This document shows, piece by piece, positions 10,857-21,698 of a DNA stretch of 64,000 nt; positions within the stretch are counted from its first letter, which is position 1; each line of letters begins with the position of its first letter. A program made the translations under genes and the position numbers. The stretch is taken from the NCBI GenBank assembly GCA_032716605.1, contig CM064518.1:47275274-47339273 (forward strand), written 5' to 3'. Under the pieces are notes generated by a model. That model saw only the letters and a list, made by a program, of their open reading frames with translations, made no database searches and was not told where the DNA came from. Source of the stretch: Paralithodes platypus (Eukaryota; Arthropoda; Malacostraca; Decapoda; Lithodidae).

Positions 10857-11680
10857 GAAGTGTACCAGTACCGTACCGGTAATGTTTAGAATAATCTGTT
10901 TTAACTTGAGTTCATTAGCTTTCACTGTACAGTGTGAACATGAATATCCTATTAAAATTGTTAATGCTAATTATATTGGGGTGTGCCATAAGATATTTGT
11001 ATGCTGTAGTGCCAATTCGCTGCATTTCTTACTAGAGAATCAAATAATTGTCCACTCCTTTGGGGATCAATGCATCTGATGATAGATAGCCATATCTTAC
11101 TACTGTACTGTATGGAGGAAAATTCAATTCCATACAGCTGACTTTTCAATAACTAAATGGAAAGACCTGAAGCTGCTATTTCTCAGCATATTATTTGTCT
11201 AATTTACATAATTATCAACATGTTTTGCTGCATTATCTTTGTACCTGCCGAGTAATTAAGACAGGGACATGGCAATTTACCACCAGCTAGATATATGGGA
11301 GGAGGATGGGCGAATGGATCTGTATATATTATAGCAGGATATACCTACTATTTAATTACATAGGGGTATCCAGTAAAGTATCCACTTATTGTCTAGTATA
11401 TATCCTACAAGGTATTTTGATCTATACTTTATTTAGGGTAATAAGTTTTACACAGTCAAGTTCAAGATTTCTGACACACTTCCTCAATTTGGACTTTAGT
11501 TTTTACTTAATATTTGAAGCTCACCTAATTGTCAACTCAACTTATCTTATAACTTGGTAAATATGTTTTTGTTTTAATTTGAAGTTCACCTAATTGTCGA
11601 CTTCACTCATAACTTGGTACATGCTTGTAAAAAAAATGTCAAAGCTTTCTCATAATCAAGAAGTCCAAAACTACCACGAG
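10857..11680. other. No gene recognised
   Basis: AT-rich DNA without recognisable exons. Begins with a taccagtaccgtaccggta cluster. Near 11515-11615 gctcacctaattgtcaac and agttcacctaattgtcgac form a short local duplication. Confidence 0.5.
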
Positions 11681-11689
11681 TACTGTAGT

Positions 11690-11965
11690 ATATTCATTAT
11701 GATGAAACCTTGTTTTCTTGTAATTGGGCTAACACTAACAAAATTGATGATGGTCGAAAAATTCCTTTTGTGACATAGGGTAATATCATATTGCCGGAAA
11801 AGGGTGGCCTCTAGAGATCTGTTTTCTACCAAAGTAAATTTAATTTTGGTCTGACCACAGGATGATGTCATTTGCCAACAATCTTGTTTTCTTTCTTCCT
11901 GTGAAGAACTTCACGGCAGTCATCTCCATATAAATCATGCCACTGATGAGATGGTAAAATTCTTT
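11690..11965 (-). pseudogene. Possible Tc1/mariner-type transposase relic
   Basis: On the minus strand gacatcatcctgtggtcaga encodes DIILWSDQTK, which resembles the LWSDETK motif around the second catalytic Asp of Tc1-type transposases. It is followed by KFTLVENR. Upstream text is frame-shifted, and the later GSIMVWG motif is not found. Could be chance. Confidence 0.25.
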
Positions 11966-11969
11966 ACAG

Positions 11970-12543
11970 AGTTCAGGAATTGTCACGTAAATAGAAGTCC
12001 TCCCATGTTACCTACCACTACCACTACTACCACTGGTAGAAGGCAAGTGCTTTCTTCATTCATGGTAGTAGGGGCAGTGTTGGTTGGTGAAAAAATATAA
12101 TTCATGGTACCGGTATTAGGGGAAGGCTTACAATTCCGTGAATTTTGAAAGGAGTTTAGCCTTCCCATCTATGGCAGGGTGTATAGGGTGCTTACTAACG
12201 TGAAGTTCTCCACAGACAGAAAGATAATTTGTTGACAACAACAGTCAGCATGTGGTTAGACCGAGTTCTACATTAAATGTTGATGGAAACTGCGCCTTAA
12301 GTCTTGGTTGCCTATTAAAGATAATAAAGTTATAATAACTCAATCTCTATTGATACTGTTACATGTCTTCTCTTCCCCTGGATGTCAGTGAGTCTTTTAA
12401 GTTGATAAGATTAATGATTAACACTGCACCGATACATCAAAATGAATTGTTGAAGTCTTGAGTTGTGAAGGTGTGTCAGGATTTTTTAATTTGTCTGTAC
12501 TTTACTTGGTTTTGTGAGTGTATTATATATGCATTGGTAAGTG
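11970..12543. other. No gene recognised
   Basis: Contains a short ACC/ACT microsatellite (12010-12033) and a ggtaccggta motif at 12106. No splice-bounded open frame stands out. Confidence 0.45.
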
Positions 12544-13753
12544 GCATTCTGTTGTTGTTGTTGTTGTTGTTCCATAAGCTGCCTGGCCGAACAGCCCCGA
12601 GTCCTTAAGGAAGGCCATGGCCACGGTCGGGCTCTCCCACAGAGCTCTCAAATAGTGTAAATTGTGTTGTTGGCGTAAGTGGTTGTGTGAAATGCAGTCT
12701 TCTATGATGTGTTTTATGGTATGGGGTGCTGTGTTACAACCCGGGCAGGTGTCGACGACGGAGTCATCCAGTCTCTTCTGATAGCTCAGAAGAGCTGGAT
12801 GGTGTCCGCATCTCAGCCTGGCCAGGTGGACTCTTTCCTCGCGAGGAAGGGAGGATTCAGAAGGATGGATTTCGGGAGGTCGTGCTTGCAGCTGCATGTT
12901 GTCTATGAGTGAGTGGATGGAACGGCGAGTGATATGAGTATGGATGTGCTTCCGGAAGTTGGTTTGGGGTGGGCAGGGAGGGAGAGAAGACAGTATTTGT
13001 GTGTGATGCGTGTGCTGGGTGTTGTTTTGATATTTCTTGGTGTCTGTGGGTGTGTTGCCATGTAGTGTAGTGGGTGGTGTTGATTCGTGGAGGCTGCTGC
13101 CAGGAATTGAGTGCCTCTCATGTCTAGATGATCTTTGACTTTTAGGACTTTGGTTTCTTGATGTAGGTGATCTGTGGGTGTAGTAGCTGTGCATCCTGTG
13201 ATGATTTTAAGGGCTTTATTTTGAATAGTATGTAAGGTCTTATGATGTGTTTCAGCTAGGTTAGAAGCCCAGGCCGGGCTTGCGTATTCCATAACTTGTA
13301 TTGTTTGTAGACTGTGGTGGTGGTTTCTTTGTTGTGTCCAAATTTCGTGTGGGCAAGTGATCTGAGGGCGTTAAGTCTGGGTGTCAGTTTCTTTTTCGTG
13401 TTTGTGGTGTGCTGTTTGAATGTCATTTGGGTGTTGTATGTTACTCCTAGGATTTTGGGTGTGTGTGTGTGTTAGGGGTGTGTTGTTTATGTTGAGTCCC
13501 GGGACGTAATCGTGCTCTCCTGTCCAGCTTGTGAGGAGGGTTGCAGTGGATTTAGCTGGGGCTAAATTGAGTCTGTTTGTAGTGCACCATTCATGTAATG
13601 TGTCGAGATATTCTTGAAGGAGTCTTGTTGCTGTGTCTGGGTTTTGGTGCGTGCTTGTGAGTGTTATGTCGTCTGCGTAGGAGGCTATGGTTATTTGGGG
13701 TGAATTTGGTGTATTTATATCATGCATGTACAGATTGAAGAGTGCATTCTGTT
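12544..13753 (-). mobile_element. LINE Q copy 2, minus strand, CAA tail
   Basis: Bounded by GCATTCTGTT at 12544-12553 and 13744-13753, so the element is 12554-13743. It reaches further 5' than copy 1 and includes the RT active site: LYMHDINTP...ITIASYADDITLT near 13740-13660 in complement. Then come a primer-grip or thumb region, YASPAWASNLAET, the RLRCGHHPALLSYQKRL and CPGC...H...C block, and SGLFGQAA next to the CAA run. Frame breaks near 13370 and 13290 make it non-functional. About 90% like copy 1 by eye. Confidence 0.85.
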
Positions 13754-13774
13754 CTTTATATATATTGCCCGGCT

Positions 13775-13985
13775 CCAGCAAACTTGGCAGAAATGGTGAC
13801 CCCCTTGACTTCTTATAGCTCAAAAAGAATGAGAGCAATTGAGCTGACATATCTATCATTTGGGAAGAGTCAACTAGGAAATGGGTGTGGGAATTTACAG
13901 TCTCTTTGTTGGAGCCTCTTTAGAGTTACAAAAAATGTAAGGATCAAGAATACTGTCAAGTTCACTGGTGACGAGTATAGCTAGT
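13775..13985 (+). mobile_element. MITE-C, diverged copy
   Basis: Shares ttgggaagagtcaactagga, tttacagtctctttgttgg and agagttacaaaaa with the complete copy at 57709-57923. The palindromic tips are missing or strongly diverged. Confidence 0.5.
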
Positions 13986-14189
13986 TTCCAGTTTAATGGT
14001 GGTTTTTGTAATATTCAGGTATTATCACCAGTATAGGTATTATTACTTGAAGTTAAAGAGGCTGAATCTAGTTTTCAGCTGAGAAAATACATGATTTAGA
14101 TAATATACTGGAAGAGGTTGAGATGTTGGGCTGTTGGGCGAGCAACCCTTCCTCAAAAACAAGTTAGAGAACAGAATATATTGCCTCGG

Positions 14190-14256
14190 AATGCGGAGGT
14201 GATTCATGCATGGCCACCCCTTCAGGGATCAAGGCGTCTGGCAATAGATAGATAGT
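14190..14256 (+). mobile_element. LINE R 3' tip with ATAG tail
   Basis: Text gattcatgcatggccacccc, then ttcagggatcaaggcg and tctggcaatagatagatag, is the 3' end of LINE R without any upstream coding sequence: an extremely truncated insertion. Confidence 0.65.
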
Positions 14257-14628
14257 TTTGTGGAAATGTAGAAGGATAAAGAGAAAATAATGCAAGAAAG
14301 GAAAGTGATTGAAGAGCTTGATTGCATTTTGAAAGGAAGAATGGGAAGAAATCACTGTAGCATTCAAAATCCAAACCTGTTATAAAATAATATTTTAGCT
14401 AACTCGAATCCTATTAATCTTGGTTCAGAATTATTTTACTTGTCCTGATCATGTAACTAACCCAGAATCCTACCTATAAATTCAATGTATTTTGAATGGA
14501 AGTGCAAGTTTTGTGCAGTGACCGCCAAGTAGTAAGATTAATTAAGAGGAATCAACTACTGTATAAATAATGAAGGAGGAAAATATTTTATAATGATCAG
14601 ATCGGTATTAGAGTTTTAAAGACAATGA

Positions 14629-14847
14629 TTAACCCTTTCAATATTAGGACGCTTTTCTTATACTTTGTTCAGGATATCATTGGACTATTTTATGCAGTTT
14701 TAGAGTCTTTTTAAATCAGCGGGGTACAAACTATCATTGTACTGTATACCTTTTAATTCCCACAGATTTTTAATAATTTGTCTAAAAGCATCTACTAGTA
14801 GCCATAATAAAAGTGCACGAAGCAGCCTCAAATACTGAAAGGCTTAA
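14629..14847. mobile_element. MITE-A, diverged full copy
   Basis: Starts ttaaccctttcaatattagg and ends aatactgaaaggcttaa, so TTAA is present on both ends. Inner arms retain ggactattttatgcagtttt and its partner near 14780. Interior more decayed than most copies. Confidence 0.75.
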
Positions 14848-15005
14848 TAAAATACTGTCTTAGACTATGGTAGAGGGATTTAGTGTTTATTTCAAACGAG
14901 ATACAGAATGCCATCTTTTATTCTTGACTATATTTAACACTCGATAAAAAAAAGACCCAAGTTTATGACCTAAATCAAAGTATGGGTATAATATTATTTT
15001 GTAAG

Positions 15006-15601
15006 TACAGTCAACCCTCGAATGTGTGGACTAATAGGGGTGGACCCATGTCCGTACATTGAAAAAGTCCGGACATTGGAAATTGAGTAAAAATATGATG
15101 ATTTTTAACCTGTACTAACCTAAACTGTATACAGTAATTATATAATTATAATAACATTTTGTTGCATACAGAAATAACTCGGGTTTAGACTCCCTACTGA
15201 TACGGCCGACATAGCCACACAAGAACAAGAACACACACACACACACAAACTCACATAACAATAACACACACGTGTTTTGGTAATGGTACCGGTACACTGA
15301 TGTTTCATTTGAACTTATAACTCTTTTTATATAAGTTTATTATGAAATATTATAAAGAATTAAGGTAAGTATATAAGATATTTATATAGTACTTATGATT
15401 ACATTATCGTATTTCCACGATTTCGGCGGGAAATTGCCTGCCCGTGTCACCGCCCGACCCGCCAAATACCGGACAACTTTTAAATTAACGGTCTTTTGCC
15501 CGATTTGTCCGGACTTTTGGGGGCTTGTCCGCATCGGCTGTTGGGTCCGCACAAACCGAAGTCCGGTCAACTGGGGTCCGCCCATGCGAGGGTCGACTGT
15601 A
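15006..15601. mobile_element. pogo/Tigger-like non-autonomous element
   Basis: TA at 15006-15007 and 15600-15601 flank 15008-15599. Termini are inverted: left cagtcaaccctcgaatgtgt, right complement cagtcgaccctcgcatggg. A CAGTC/CAGTTGACCCTCG-type terminus with a TA duplication is typical of pogo/Tigger-like Tc1-mariner elements. The interior has no transposase. A CA-rich run lies at 15232-15248. Confidence 0.7.
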
Positions 15602-15859
15602 CCAGATAATGTTTGTGGATACTTTATGAGATGATTTACTTTACAGGTTATAGAGTTTTATAGGGAGAGTGTTGCCATTTATGTTTTACATTGTCCATGT
15701 TGTATACCTCTTACAGTTCTGAAGGTCTCCAGTGGTGAAGGTTTTGTATACGTTGTCGTAATACGTGAAGTACAGTTGTGAGCATTAATATGGATACACT
15801 CATTTGAATCTTTGAACCTTTGGCATAGTTCTGAACTTGTGAAGCATACTCTTAGAGTA

Positions 15860-16145
15860 GTCTTAAGTGGTTCGGCCATGTTCAAATCATGGATGAGGAG
15901 AGAATCCAGAGAAACATACTTAGAAGTCTGGTGAAAGGAGTGGCAAATAGTGGAAGACTATCTGTGGTGTGGGAGAAGAAAGTGGAAAAATACATCAAAG
16001 AAAGATTTCCACAAAGTCGAAGGAGCATTGTGGCACGGGAAAATATATCATTTCTGGACAAAGTAGCCCGGAGACATTTCTGCTAAGGCCATCCTTTCCC
16101 AGGAGGAAGCAAGACATCGTAGATGATGATGAATGATGATGGCTG
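15860..16145 (+). mobile_element. LINE T 3' end with GAT tail
   Basis: The open frame at 15889-16086 continues from an upstream LKWFGHVQI-like start. It includes VWEKKVEKYIKERFPQSRRS and FLDKVARRHFC, a C-terminal tail like those of other LINE polyproteins. An ATGATGATGA run (16122-16140) follows. A second truncated copy is at 4225-4512. Confidence 0.65.
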
Positions 16146-16374
16146 AAACATGTGGGTTATAATAAAGCATTGTATTGTCTTGTTTGTGTTCGATACAGAT
16201 TCAAATGGGTGCATCGCTATTAATGCTTACGATTGTACCACCCAACACTTGCTAATCAATATTTACCATATAGTAGTGTCGGCTTACAGCAAAGCGTATA
16301 GTTTTTTTTTTCTTGCTGGTGGTAAGCTACAATGTCTGATTATTCAGCTATTACAAAGAATTTGCAGCAAAAAA

Positions 16375-16535
16375 ACTGTGTTGGTGGTGTAATGGTTTAG
16401 GTATTCATGTTCTGGGTGTGGTGTCCCGAGTTCGAATCCCGGGAGGACCATATGCTTTCATTAGTTTATTCAAGTACATGGGGGTTTGTAATTGATGATT
16501 AATGTTAAGAACGGGGTGTTACTTATTAATTATGA
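16375..16535 (+). mobile_element. tRNA-derived SINE L
   Basis: A-box-like tggtgtaatggttta at about 16383 and B-box-like gagttcgaatccc at about 16429 lie within a 70-base tRNA-like head ending gggaggacca. A body follows (ttcaagtacatgggggtttg). The same body occurs without its head at 33605-33665. Acceptor-stem pairing is poor, so I reject a working tRNA gene. Confidence 0.6.
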
Positions 16536-16543
16536 AAACTTTG

Positions 16544-16703
16544 CATTAATATGATACAGAGACAGAGCAGTTTGACATTAATATGATACAGAGACAGAGC
16601 AGTTTGACATTAATATGATACAGAGACAGAGCAGTTTGACATTAATATGATACAGAGACAGAGCAGTTTGACATTAATATGATACAGAGACAGAGCAGTT
16701 TGA
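16544..16703 (+). repeat. Tandem repeat, 5 x 32 bp
   Basis: Five identical 32-base units beginning cattaatatgatacagagac at 16544, 16576, 16608, 16640 and 16672. I see no mismatch between units, so expansion is recent or homogenised. It directly follows SINE L. Confidence 0.95.
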
Positions 16704-16787
16704 CATTTTGCCATTAAGTACTGTATTGTATCGAGAAGTTAGTTAGTGATTCAATTTACCGTCAGCAGGAATAATGCCGACTATAGT

Positions 16788-17054
16788 ATAATTCTCCGGC
16801 TGAGTGCAAGAAGGTCCAATGATCAGAAATGCCAATGAAGACTTTAGCTTACAATACCATGTCTAAATATATGTTGTTTTATTAGTAAGTGGGCCAATTT
16901 CCTCCTCTGTTACTAGGATTTCTACTAATATTAGAGGAGGAGATTGGCTCTTTTTTCACTAACAAGTACATATCTTTAGACATGGAATAATCGGCTAACG
17001 TCAGTGTTCGCATTTCTGGATATTGGTCATTCTTACACTCAACCAGAGATTTAA
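16788..17054. mobile_element. Long imperfect palindrome, MITE-P
   Basis: About 130-base arms. Left blocks tctccggctgagtgcaagaa, ccatgtctaaatatatg and gggccaatttcctcctct pair with right blocks ttagaggaggagattggctc, tctttagacatgg and cttacactcaaccagaga. The right end has ttaa and the left taat. A non-coding fold-back element seen once here. Confidence 0.7.
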
Positions 17055-17340
17055 GGTGTCAACGAAGGCTTGTATCCGACTGTTTAGTCTTGAAGTCTCT
17101 TTATTAAATTGATACTGTAACATACATAACAAGGCTGTTATTTGACCAATGCTACAGTTAGTTTTTGTTATTTTAAAGTTTTTAACTTAATATTAACAAA
17201 TGCATTGATGCACAAATAATTTTTGTATACAGTATACTAAAAAATATGTATCAAATTATTGCGGTTACCAGACTGTTATAGATAATCGGATACAGGTGCC
17301 CGCTTGACGCCGGCTTTAGAGACGTTTGTATTCGTGGGTG

Positions 17341-17341
17341 T

Positions 17342-17376
<35 letters not shown>

Positions 17377-18600
17377 CTATGTGATTGAGGGAGGCAAAAG
17401 GTATAACTGCCTATAGCGAGTGCCTCCCCCATAGTTGAAAGAGTGACAGGGCCAAAATCAAGGGACGTTCGAGCCAAAATGCCTGGACACACGGAGTTTG
17501 AAGCAATTTAAGTCATAGGAAGAGGGAAAGACTGATTCTGGGAGAGAGTTCCAGAGCTCAGATGTTGAGTAGAAGAAAGTTTGAGAGTAACGTTTCACTC
17601 TTGGGTTGGAGAGTTGCACAGAGTAGGGGTGGGATTGAGTTGCAAGACGGGTACCACGTGCCCTACGTAAAGGAGGTGGTATGCACTGGGATAGCTCTGA
17701 GGAACACTGATTATTATAGTAGCGATAGAATAGCGAGAGAGATGCAACATTGCGGCGGAGAGAGAGAGATTGCAGAGAGTTGGTGAGTGGACGGGAGTTA
17801 ATGATACGAAAGGCCTTCCTTTCAACCTTGTCTAGGAGAGCGGTGTGAGAGGAACCTCCCCACACATGTGAACAATACTCAATACAAGGGCGCACTATGC
17901 CCCTGTACAGAGCAAGAAGCTGTGCAGGGGAAAAGAACCCCCTAAGGCGGTTGAGCACACCCAGCTTCTGGGAGGCTGCCTTAGCAAGACTGGTAATATG
18001 GTCCTTCCAAATGAGAGCAGAAGAAAAAGAGACACCAAGAATATTGAGAGAAGATGAAGGGTTGAATTTTGTATTGTTGAAGAATAAGGGATAGTCCGCT
18101 GGGAGATCCTGACGGGTAGATAGATGGAGAAATTGGGTTTTGGAAGCATTAAAGTTAACAAGGTTTTCTCTGCCCCAATTGGAAATAGTATTTAGATCAG
18201 AATTTAAGAGTTCTATGGCTTCATTAAGTTTGTCGTTGAGGGATTGCTGGCTGGGGCGTTCTGAAAAACTAATGGAGTAGTGTAAAGTTGAGTCGTCTGC
18301 GTATGAATGGATGGGAATTAAGGTACAGTTAAGGAGATCATTTATAAAAATTAGAAAGAGAATAGGAGATAGGACAGAGCCCTGAGGAACACCGGAGTTT
18401 ATAGGGTGAGGAAGTGAACAATGGCCGTCCACAACCGCAGCTATGGAACGGCCAGAAAGGAAATTAGAGACAAAGGCACAGATGGAGGGATAGAAACCGA
18501 AGGAGGGTAGTTTAGAAATTAAAGATTTATGCCAGACTCTATCGAAGGCTTTCGATATGTCTAGTGCAATAGAAAAAGTCTCACCGAAGTCCTGAAAGGA
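17341..18600 (-). mobile_element. LINE U copy 1, minus strand, 5' truncated, RT palm and C-terminus intact
   Basis: Poly-T at 17346-17377 is the minus-strand A tail. From 18598 down to 17458 one uninterrupted frame encodes FSIALDISKAFDRVWHKSLI (motif A), NSGVPQGSVLSPILF (motif B), HSYADDSTLHYS (motif C, catalytic DD), the thumb, and RPCIEYCSHVWGG. The frame ends SRHFGSNVP. The first roughly 60 codons of the open frame, above 18600, are unrelated flanking DNA read through by chance. No endonuclease or fingers. Nearly identical to 27600-28855. Confidence 0.9.
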
Positions 18601-18990
18601 CCTGGATCTGGTCATAGAGGGGGCGAGGCCACGATCGGAAGTCGTTTCGAGGCCAAAATTGAAAAAAAAAAAAAACAATATTTTGAAAAAAAAATGGCCG
18701 TTTGGGGCAGGAGGACGACTCCGATCAAAGAGGGGTATGGAACAAAAGTTGTTCGCAGCTCCCCAAAATTGGGGTACGGATGAGGTCAGATCCAAAATCG
18801 GAGGTCATTTAGCGGCCGAAATCGAGGTCGCCGTTTAATGAGGCACAGGGAGGTCGAGGCCGGTGATTATGGTAGTACAGTAATAGTATTGTGATGATTG
18901 TGGTAGTAGTGATTAATGATGGTGATTATGGTAGTAGTAGTAGTGGTGGTAGTAGTGATGGTAATTATGGTGATTACCCGGGCAACGCCG
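18601..18990. repeat. Unassigned GC-rich segment and TAG/GAT microsatellite
   Basis: 18601-18865 has internal echoes (cgaggccacgatcgg, cgaggccaaaattg, gcggccgaaatcgagg) but no recognised family. 18868-18985 is a degenerate TAG/GAT microsatellite. Confidence 0.4.
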
Positions 18991-19009
18991 GGTACCCCTG
19001 CTAGTACAG

Positions 19010-19256
19010 TAATAATAATAATAATAATAATCGTCTGGTTACTTATATAGCGCCCGTTCTCCTCCTTCGAGGATTCACAAGCGCTTGGCTTTCTTTAGTC
19101 CCAGAGACCATTACCCATCCCCCTTGCTCATGGGGAGATGGTAACCGCCGGCTAGATCCCAGCAAAACTTTTCAATCTGAGCGGGGATTGAACGCTAGAC
19201 CTTCAAGATGGGAATCAGGCACGCTATCAACTGAGCCAGCCGGACGGCTTTGATCA
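19010..19256 (-). mobile_element. tRNA-derived SINE, minus strand, ATT-repeat tail
   Basis: In complement the head near 19250 reads ggctggctcagttgatagcg, then aggtctagcgttcaatcccc (a B-box-like gttcaatcc). A body containing caagcgcttgtgaatcctcg follows, then an ATT repeat (19012-19031). Head-body-tail order fits a SINE, with a Lys-type tRNA head as a guess. Confidence 0.6.
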
Positions 19257-19604
19257 TATATTTGGAAATGTGATGCAACAGAGAGTTCCCAAGATATATT
19301 TCAGTGAGTTTGACCTACTTTAGCCTCTCATAACAAGCTACGTGGGGAACCCGGGCAAATTTGGAATTATAATTTTGATTGTGGGAAATTGACAATGCAC
19401 GCAGTTAAACCATGAATGACTATATTTGGAATCCTGACATCATGGGGAGGTCCATCTATGTAAGGTAAAATTAAATTGCCCATATCTTAGGCCACAGTAG
19501 CATTTCAAAATAAAATACGCTCTTTCGAGTTATTTTCCTAGATCTGTCAAAATTGATTTTCCACAAAGCCCCAATGGAAATTCTGATGCTACTGGTGGAT
19601 AGTG

Positions 19605-19912
19605 TACAGTCGCGTTAATAAATGATGTCTCTGCACCAAGTATGTTTTTATCAATAATTGGTATCGGCAATATCTAAGCTTCATTTCTTCATATCGAGTG
19701 AAATATACAATCATGTTCCTACCCTTACCCGCCCTATTCAACATCTGACAGACATTAATACATCACAGAGCAAGCAAAATGTAATGACAGCTGGGACCTG
19801 ACTTATTAGCGCTACACTTACCCACCCTATTCAACATCTGACAGACATTAATACAGCACAGAGCAAGCAAAATGTAATGACAGCTGGGACATGACTTATT
19901 AGCGCGACCGTA
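19605..19912. mobile_element. MITE-D copy 1, TA-bounded, with internal duplication
   Basis: Left tip tacagtcgcgttaataaatg, right tip complement tacggtcgcgctaataagtc. Internally ttcaacatctgacagacatt...gcaaaatgtaatgacagctg is duplicated (about 19738-19795 and 19829-19890). Ends in TA on both sides, suggesting a Tc1/mariner-type mobiliser. Confidence 0.65.
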
Positions 19913-20225
19913 CTTGCGAAAGAAAATTGGGTTTATTCCATACATTCTTTCATAGGCCTAGGCTCATTTCCCATTTTGTAACAATTTTGTACAGCTGCCA
20001 AGGGCACAAAAAATGACCAAAAATAATAATATTATATACCGTAGGAATCTCAACGTCATGAGGAATCCGAATATAGCCTACCACTAAAAATTTCAAAATC
20101 CAAAGTGACCCAACAACTTGCAAAATTTCGGTTGTGGGCATGTTGTAAGGTTATTTGAATGGCTGTAATGGGTGCATTCAAAAGCTATATGAATCAACTT
20201 CCTGATTTGTAACCCTATTAGATGC

Positions 20226-20560
20226 ATGGTGGGCCAATTTGGAGCCTCCCAGTTTTACTCCATTAGCTTTAAGATTTTAAGACGTTTCATCGCATTAGTT
20301 TGGCGATTATATGATGCTTCAACCCAATAAGGTGTCTGATTTTTCTTGGACGAGCGATTGCGAGCCCACAATTTGGGAGAAATCGGCCTTTGGCCGGGAC
20401 ATTTTTCTACCGAAAAATGTACACATTTATCTTGAAAGGGGTCTGGGGGACGTTTTTTTAGTTTGAAGGGGGTTTGGAGAGGTGTTTTTCCAATTCTAGC
20501 GGGTATACTAGAAACACATTGTTCGAAAATGGCTAAAACAAATAAAAACCTCAATAATAA
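20226..20560 (+). mobile_element. MITE-B, diverged copy, plus orientation
   Basis: Recognisable core: cattagtttggcgatt, cgagcgattgcgagcc, the hairpin cggcctttggccggg and tttttctaccgaaaaatgta. Ends are eroded and the tail (20430-20500) has changed. Confidence 0.7.
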
Positions 20561-20712
20561 TACAACAAAATACCATAAACCATAATAACCTCCAAGACGT
20601 TGTACCAGATAGTGTTAAGATATGTTTAATTTCCGCCCCTCTAAAAAATATAGAAAATATATCCTAGAATTATAAGGTGTCTGTTTTCTTCAAAAGTTGA
20701 GAGTAATATGGT

Positions 20713-20929
20713 TTAAGTCGGTATCACACGAGCGCATTTTTTCCCTCAACATTTATCATCAACACTGGTCTGGCAGCTTATGAGGTCAATATATATAATA
20801 CTTCGGTTACCCAAATTCATCTACCATCAGTCTAGTTTCCGATACCAGGGCAAAAAACTCTAGAAATGTTGCCAGAAAAATGTTGATCATCGAATGTTGA
20901 CTATAAAAACTTGTGTGATACCGGCTTAA
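20713..20929. mobile_element. MITE-E copy 1, TTAA-bounded
   Basis: TTAA 20713-20716 and 20926-20929. Tips ttaagtcggtatcacacgag and the complement ttaagccggtatcacacaag. Interior ctcaacatttatcatcaaca, tggtctggcagctta and aaaaatgttgatcatcgaat. A close sister is 23042-23244. Confidence 0.85.
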
Positions 20930-21272
20930 GTCGGTTGTGGACATGTTGTGAGGTTATTTGAATGGTTGTAACGGGTGCATTTGAAAGCTGAATGCATCAG
21001 CTTCTTTGTGAGATATGTCTCATTTCCATCCCTCGAACAATATAGAAAATGTAGTTGTAGGCAATGAGTGGTCAATAAATAGTTCAGTTGATGTTAAAAT
21101 ATCGTTTTCTCTATCAAGGTGAACCATAGAAAACATTATATTTAGGGTGACTTTGGAGAATAAGGAAATGAGAGGTAGCCTATTATGGTTGTGAGTCAGT
21201 TGTGAGGTTATTTGAATGGCTATAATGGTTGCATTAGAAAGCTGAATGAAGCGGCTTCCTTTCCAGATACGC

Positions 21273-21641
21273 TTAAGGGGACATGGGCAGGTTTTCTGGA
21301 CCACTTTCTCCCTCATGTTTGGCCCCATTAGTTTTCAGATGTTGAGATGTTTGCCCCCATTAGTTAGTCGATTTTAAGACATTTCGCCTCATTTCTTTGT
21401 CAATATTTAGACCGTTCGTGCTATTTAGGTGTCGAATTTTTCTCTGGCAAACGATAGTGAGCCTGTAATGTTGGAAACCGGGAAATGTTTCTATCGAAAA
21501 ATGTAAACATTAATCTTGAAGGAGGGTCTAATAGATTTTTTTTTTTTTTTTTTTTTAATTTGATGGAGGTCTAGGGAGGAAACTAGAAAAATAATGAATA
21601 CATGCAAAAAATCGCCGAAAAAGTGAACCATCTCTCCTTAA
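21273..21641 (+). mobile_element. MITE-B full copy with paralogous empty site
   Basis: TTAA 21273-21276 and 21638-21641. Inserted in repeat G copy 3: agatacgc before and ttatcgcccctc after. Repeat G copy 1 near 20618 still reads agatatgt-TTAA-tttccgcccctc, which is the unfilled site. Confidence 0.9.
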
Positions 21642-21698
21642 TTATCGCCCCTCGAACAATAGAGAAAATATAGCCCAAAGTTTAATTTTTGCGAATAG

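Larger units (their letters stand above)
20112..21690 (+). repeat. Three-copy local repeat G, host for several insertions
   Basis: The block ttgtgaggttatttgaatgg, gctgaatgaatcagcttcct, then ttccgcccctcgaacaatat occurs three times (starts about 20138, 20940 and 21188). Copies 1 and 3 are split by MITE-B elements and copy 2 is uninterrupted. Part of block 2 (21056-21153) recurs at 23285-23379. Confidence 0.7.

Noticed and set aside
11690..11965. Intact Tc1 transposase
   Set aside because: Only one short LWSDQTK-like motif is seen; the frame is broken and no terminal inverted repeats were found around it.
16375..16450. Functional tRNA gene
   Set aside because: A and B boxes are present, but the acceptor stem pairs poorly and a SINE-type body follows. 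The same applies to 6878 and 46714.
18601..18795. N-terminal 60 residues of the 445-residue LINE ORF as a protein domain
   Set aside because: Sequence above 18600 does not match copy 2 of the LINE; it is flanking DNA that happens to be open.
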